Assembly (NCBI RefSeq): GCF_007197645.1
Contig: NZ_VKGK01000001.1
Span: 310,001 to 374,000, forward strand
Direction of reading: 5' to 3'
DNA length: 64,000 nucleotides
Source of the DNA: Shewanella hanedai
GTDB taxonomy: Bacteria > Pseudomonadota > Gammaproteobacteria > Enterobacterales > Shewanellaceae
Below the pieces are notes generated by a model that saw only the letters and a list, made by a program, of their open reading frames with translations, was not told the origin of the DNA and ran no database searches. Shown in pieces: positions 62,074-64,000 of the stretch; positions within the stretch are counted from its first letter, which is position 1, and each line of letters opens with the position of its first letter. Made by a program: the position numbers and the translations under genes.

Positions 62074-63393
62074 TTAATTAAGCGATGTCATTGTATGTGG
62101 ATTAAATCGGGCATCAACTTCATGACGGTTATAACCTGACTCTATCAGCCTACTTTCAAACTCTTCCTCGCTAAAGCAAATTCCAGTTCTTGATAGAAAG
62201 TTAAAGATATTATCGATGTAGAAGTTGTTTTGTTCATGTTCCTGAAGGTTTTGTGATATTTCATCAAGATCTAAGCCTTTATGTTCTGGTATCTCTATAC
62301 AGTTCAAGAAAACCCTATAAATTTCTGAGTTGTTTTCATTGTACTTAAGATGTAGAGATATTACCTCTTCATGAAACCGAGAGTAATCGTTGGTATAATA
62401 GGGATGTTCGATAGCTAGCAGCCAACTAGTGTATTCTCCAAGTCTCACCAAGCTTTCTAATGTTTTACTTCCACTAATTGCTAAAGATTCAAAAAAACTA
62501 ATTTTGTTATTGTCTGAGTTATTTTCAAAATAACTATTTAAAATGGAAATAGTCTCTTCATCAGAAAATGGCTTAGACATTAGAATATATGTTAAATCAG
62601 ACTGTGAGTAGAGGTTGGTAAAAGGTCCATTTAATTTTTTTATAAATAGTAATCTTTCAATAAACGAGTAATCAAGGATTTCGTCTAAGTATACTATTTT
62701 TTTACTTGCTAGAGATAAGATCACATTTCGAATGATGTCAGTATTCTTTAGTAGTATAATGCTGTTAAACCATGACTTAATCCATGATACGTCATCTTTA
62801 TTATTCAAAATATTTTTGTGCGATGAAAATATTTTGTATCTAGAATCCTGAGATAACCAACAGTCAAAATCAAATAAGTGTGATGAGTTGATAAAATCTA
62901 GATAACAAGTCACAGAAACAATTGCATCAGCTGAAAGTTCTGTGAACTCAGAAAACAATGTGGCTGGAGTTTTGAACTTTATTAGAATATCAAGCAGGCT
63001 GCTCAACTCATGATCTGAGTTAAATTTTAGATGTTGAAAATGTCTTTTGAATAATAATCTTTCATCAGTATTCAGAGCATGTTCAATTATCTGTATATCA
63101 ACATTTTGGCCTATATAATCGTATGCGGATCTTGCGCTATCTGCGAAATCTTCCAAAATTAAGTGCTCATTTAATTTCAGTAACTCGGGTAGTACTTTAT
63201 GCATATGATGAACCTCACACGCATAATCCATGGCTAGGAACCTTAGACAATTAAGGGAGTTATGCTCTATCGCCAGTAAGAATACCTCATCAAAATCTAG
63301 ACGAAAATGATGGTTTTCTTCACTTAACTCACTATGGAAAACGTCTAAATTGTCTGTTTTAACTAAGTCTAAAGCTTCTTTCTGCTTCAACAT
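62074..63393 (-). CDS. Unrecognised 439-aa helical protein in the mobile-element zone
   Basis: I recognise no family. The protein is soluble, acidic and almost all alpha-helical with ankyrin/HEAT-like spacing at the N-terminus ('EVFLLAIEHNSLNCLRFLAM', ~residues 36-55). It has many Leu/Asn/Ser, no signal peptide and no membrane segment. Strongly AT-rich codon use sets it apart from nhaP2 and fliB to the left. It is flanked by the IS4 and IS66 remnants and by inverted copies of the same repeat tail, so it was probably brought in as cargo. The frame is intact, which suggests it is still used. Confidence 0.6.
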   Translation of the reverse strand: MLKQKEALDLVKTDNLDVFHSELSEENHHFRLDFDEVFLLAIEHNSLNCLRFLAMDYACEVHHMHKVLPELLKLNEHLILEDFADSARSAYDYIGQNVDIQIIEHALNTDERLLFKRHFQHLKFNSDHELSSLLDILIKFKTPATLFSEFTELSADAIVSVTCYLDFINSSHLFDFDCWLSQDSRYKIFSSHKNILNNKDDVSWIKSWFNSIILLKNTDIIRNVILSLASKKIVYLDEILDYSFIERLLFIKKLNGPFTNLYSQSDLTYILMSKPFSDEETISILNSYFENNSDNNKISFFESLAISGSKTLESLVRLGEYTSWLLAIEHPYYTNDYSRFHEEVISLHLKYNENNSEIYRVFLNCIEIPEHKGLDLDEISQNLQEHEQNNFYIDNIFNFLSRTGICFSEEEFESRLIESGYNRHEVDARFNPHTMTSLN

Positions 63394-63504
63394 GGATGTA
63401 ACTGCCTAAACAATAATCTGATAGTTAGAGGTTATCATGAGTGTATACAGTTGTATAGTGTGTATATATGCATTTAAGGTACATGATTGTATGGAGTAAA
63501 AACT

Positions 63505-63717
63505 AAAGGACGTAAAAACTGGTTGTTCAACCACAACCATCAGCGGTGCTGAAGCCAGCGCTATTTTATACAGCATCATAGAAACCGCTAAAGCTAACGG
63601 TCTTATTCTGTTCGATTACATCGAATATTGTTTGGAGCAGTTATCTCACCCTGATTGCGACTTCAATAGCCTCTTACCCTGGCTCGTCAAGTTGAGCAAC
63701 GAACAAAGGCGAACAAA
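63505..63717 (+). pseudogene. IS66-family transposase, frameshifted C-terminal remnant
   Basis: Frame 1 (63505-63534) reads KGRKNWLFNH, the conserved IS66 TnpC motif. It then runs to a stop, while a second frame from 63539 continues 'SGAEASAILYSIIETAKANG' and 'LFDYIEYCLEQLSHPDCDFN', the IS66 C-terminus. One frameshift therefore lies between 63534 and 63541. The rest of the transposase and tnpA/tnpB are missing. Its 3' end merges into the inverted repeat tail C. Confidence 0.78.
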
Positions 63718-63759
63718 GGGGTCGTAACGAATTAACTAATGGTTAAATCGAAGAGATAA
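63712..63759 (-). repeat. Inverted partial copy C of the repeat tail
   Basis: The reverse complement of this 48-base stretch matches the ends of repeats A and B (TTATCTCTTCGATTT, a short variable part, then ACGACCCCTTTGTT). It faces copies A/B across ~2 kb and abuts the IS66 remnant on one side and a truncated reading frame on the other. A small duplication (GAACAAAGG twice at 63701-63720) lies at the join. Confidence 0.6.
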
Positions 63760-63960
63760 CCTTCTTGTAAATCAGTAAGTGTAGATACGGCTGCGAGCTT
63801 CGACTTCAGGGATAAAGTCGTAGAGCGTATAGGGATTTTACAGCACCTCGCAGAAGTGTCCGTACACACCACGCTGGAGGCGATAGATAACCTTAAAGGT
63901 ACTATCTTCAAGCACACCAGCAAATATCAAATCAGCCAGAAGCTAAATAAGACAATGTAA
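63760..63960 (+). pseudogene. 3' fragment of an unknown gene, cut at repeat C
   Basis: An open frame without a plausible start begins exactly where repeat C ends and runs to TAA 63958-63960. It reads 'SFDFRDKVVERIGILQHLAE', then 'VSVHTTLEAIDNLKGTIFKH'. The composition looks like protein-coding sequence, but I do not recognise the family. It may be the tail of a gene interrupted by the repeat. The opposite-strand frame in the same place has no support. Confidence 0.3.
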
Positions 63961-64000
63961 TTAGTCTTCATTCAAACAGAATTTAACTTGCCACCCACAA

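Noticed and set aside
63732..63923. Minus-strand 63-aa frame at the right edge
   Set aside because: It covers the repeat tail and is opposite a frame with better coding character; no start signal.

Overview
The window looks like chromosomal DNA of a marine gammaproteobacterium, most likely a Shewanella. The evidence is gene content and style: glnE, a yjfI/pspA/yjfK/DUF350/aminopropyltransferase stress-envelope set, NhaP2, an AFG1-type ATPase, a tad locus, and dispersed non-coding repeats of a kind I associate with Shewanella. This assignment comes from recognition only; no rRNA or other marker gene is present.

Region 1 (1-12040, + strand) is one compact, AT-rich operon-like run of flagellum-family genes, entering from beyond the left edge: flgA(partial)-flgH-flgI-flgB-flgC-fliE-fliF-fliG(N-domain only)-fliH-fliI-fliJ-fliK-position gene-flgD-flgE-SpoA protein (FliM/SctQ position)-fliN-fliO-fliP-TPR gene. 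Many genes overlap by 1-20 bases. It encodes P and L rings, rod and rod-base parts, MS ring, hook cap and hook, the export ATPase group and part of the export gate. FliG, however, consists only of the FliF-binding domain, and the FliM-position protein has only a SpoA-type C-terminus, so the usual torque and chemotaxis surfaces are absent. This is the best candidate in the window for an undescribed system: a flagellum-derived, probably non-rotary hook/secretion apparatus. FliQ, FliR, FlhA, FlhB, other rod proteins, FlgJ, filament proteins and MotAB are not in the window.

Region 2 (12171-24869) is ordinary chromosome of higher GC. It holds two minus-strand operons of the yjf/psp envelope-stress type that share a 13-bp palindrome, GACATAWTATGTC, at their promoters. 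glnE is divergent. A short inverted-repeat (MITE-like) element sits between pspA and yjfK. A frameshifted outer-membrane-type gene, two small hypothetical genes and a lone FetB-type permease follow.

Region 3 (24972-38081) holds a chemoreceptor, an AFG1/ZapE-like ATPase and mostly minus-strand envelope proteins: an OmpA-domain protein with an internally duplicated N-half, lipoproteins, and two tandem copies of a two-gene membrane module separated by very AT-rich DNA.

Region 4 (38137-54142, minus strand) is a tad (Flp pilus) locus: LuxR-type regulator, two Flp pilins separated by a strong hairpin, TadG/TadE-like proteins, a 65-aa pseudopilin-like protein, CpaB, the secretin CpaC, an FHA-CpaF fusion ATPase, TadB, TadC, a DUF192 protein, a TadD-like lipoprotein, TadE, and a very large surface lipoprotein with calcium-type repeats. 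No separate TadZ and no prepilin peptidase are seen.

Region 5 (54463-64000) holds an M16 peptidase pair (one probably starting at CTG), the antiporter NhaP2, a FliB-like lysine methylase, then a decayed mobile-element zone: two tandem degenerate repeats, an IS4-family C-terminal remnant, an unrecognised 439-aa gene, a frameshifted IS66 remnant and an inverted partial copy of the same repeat.
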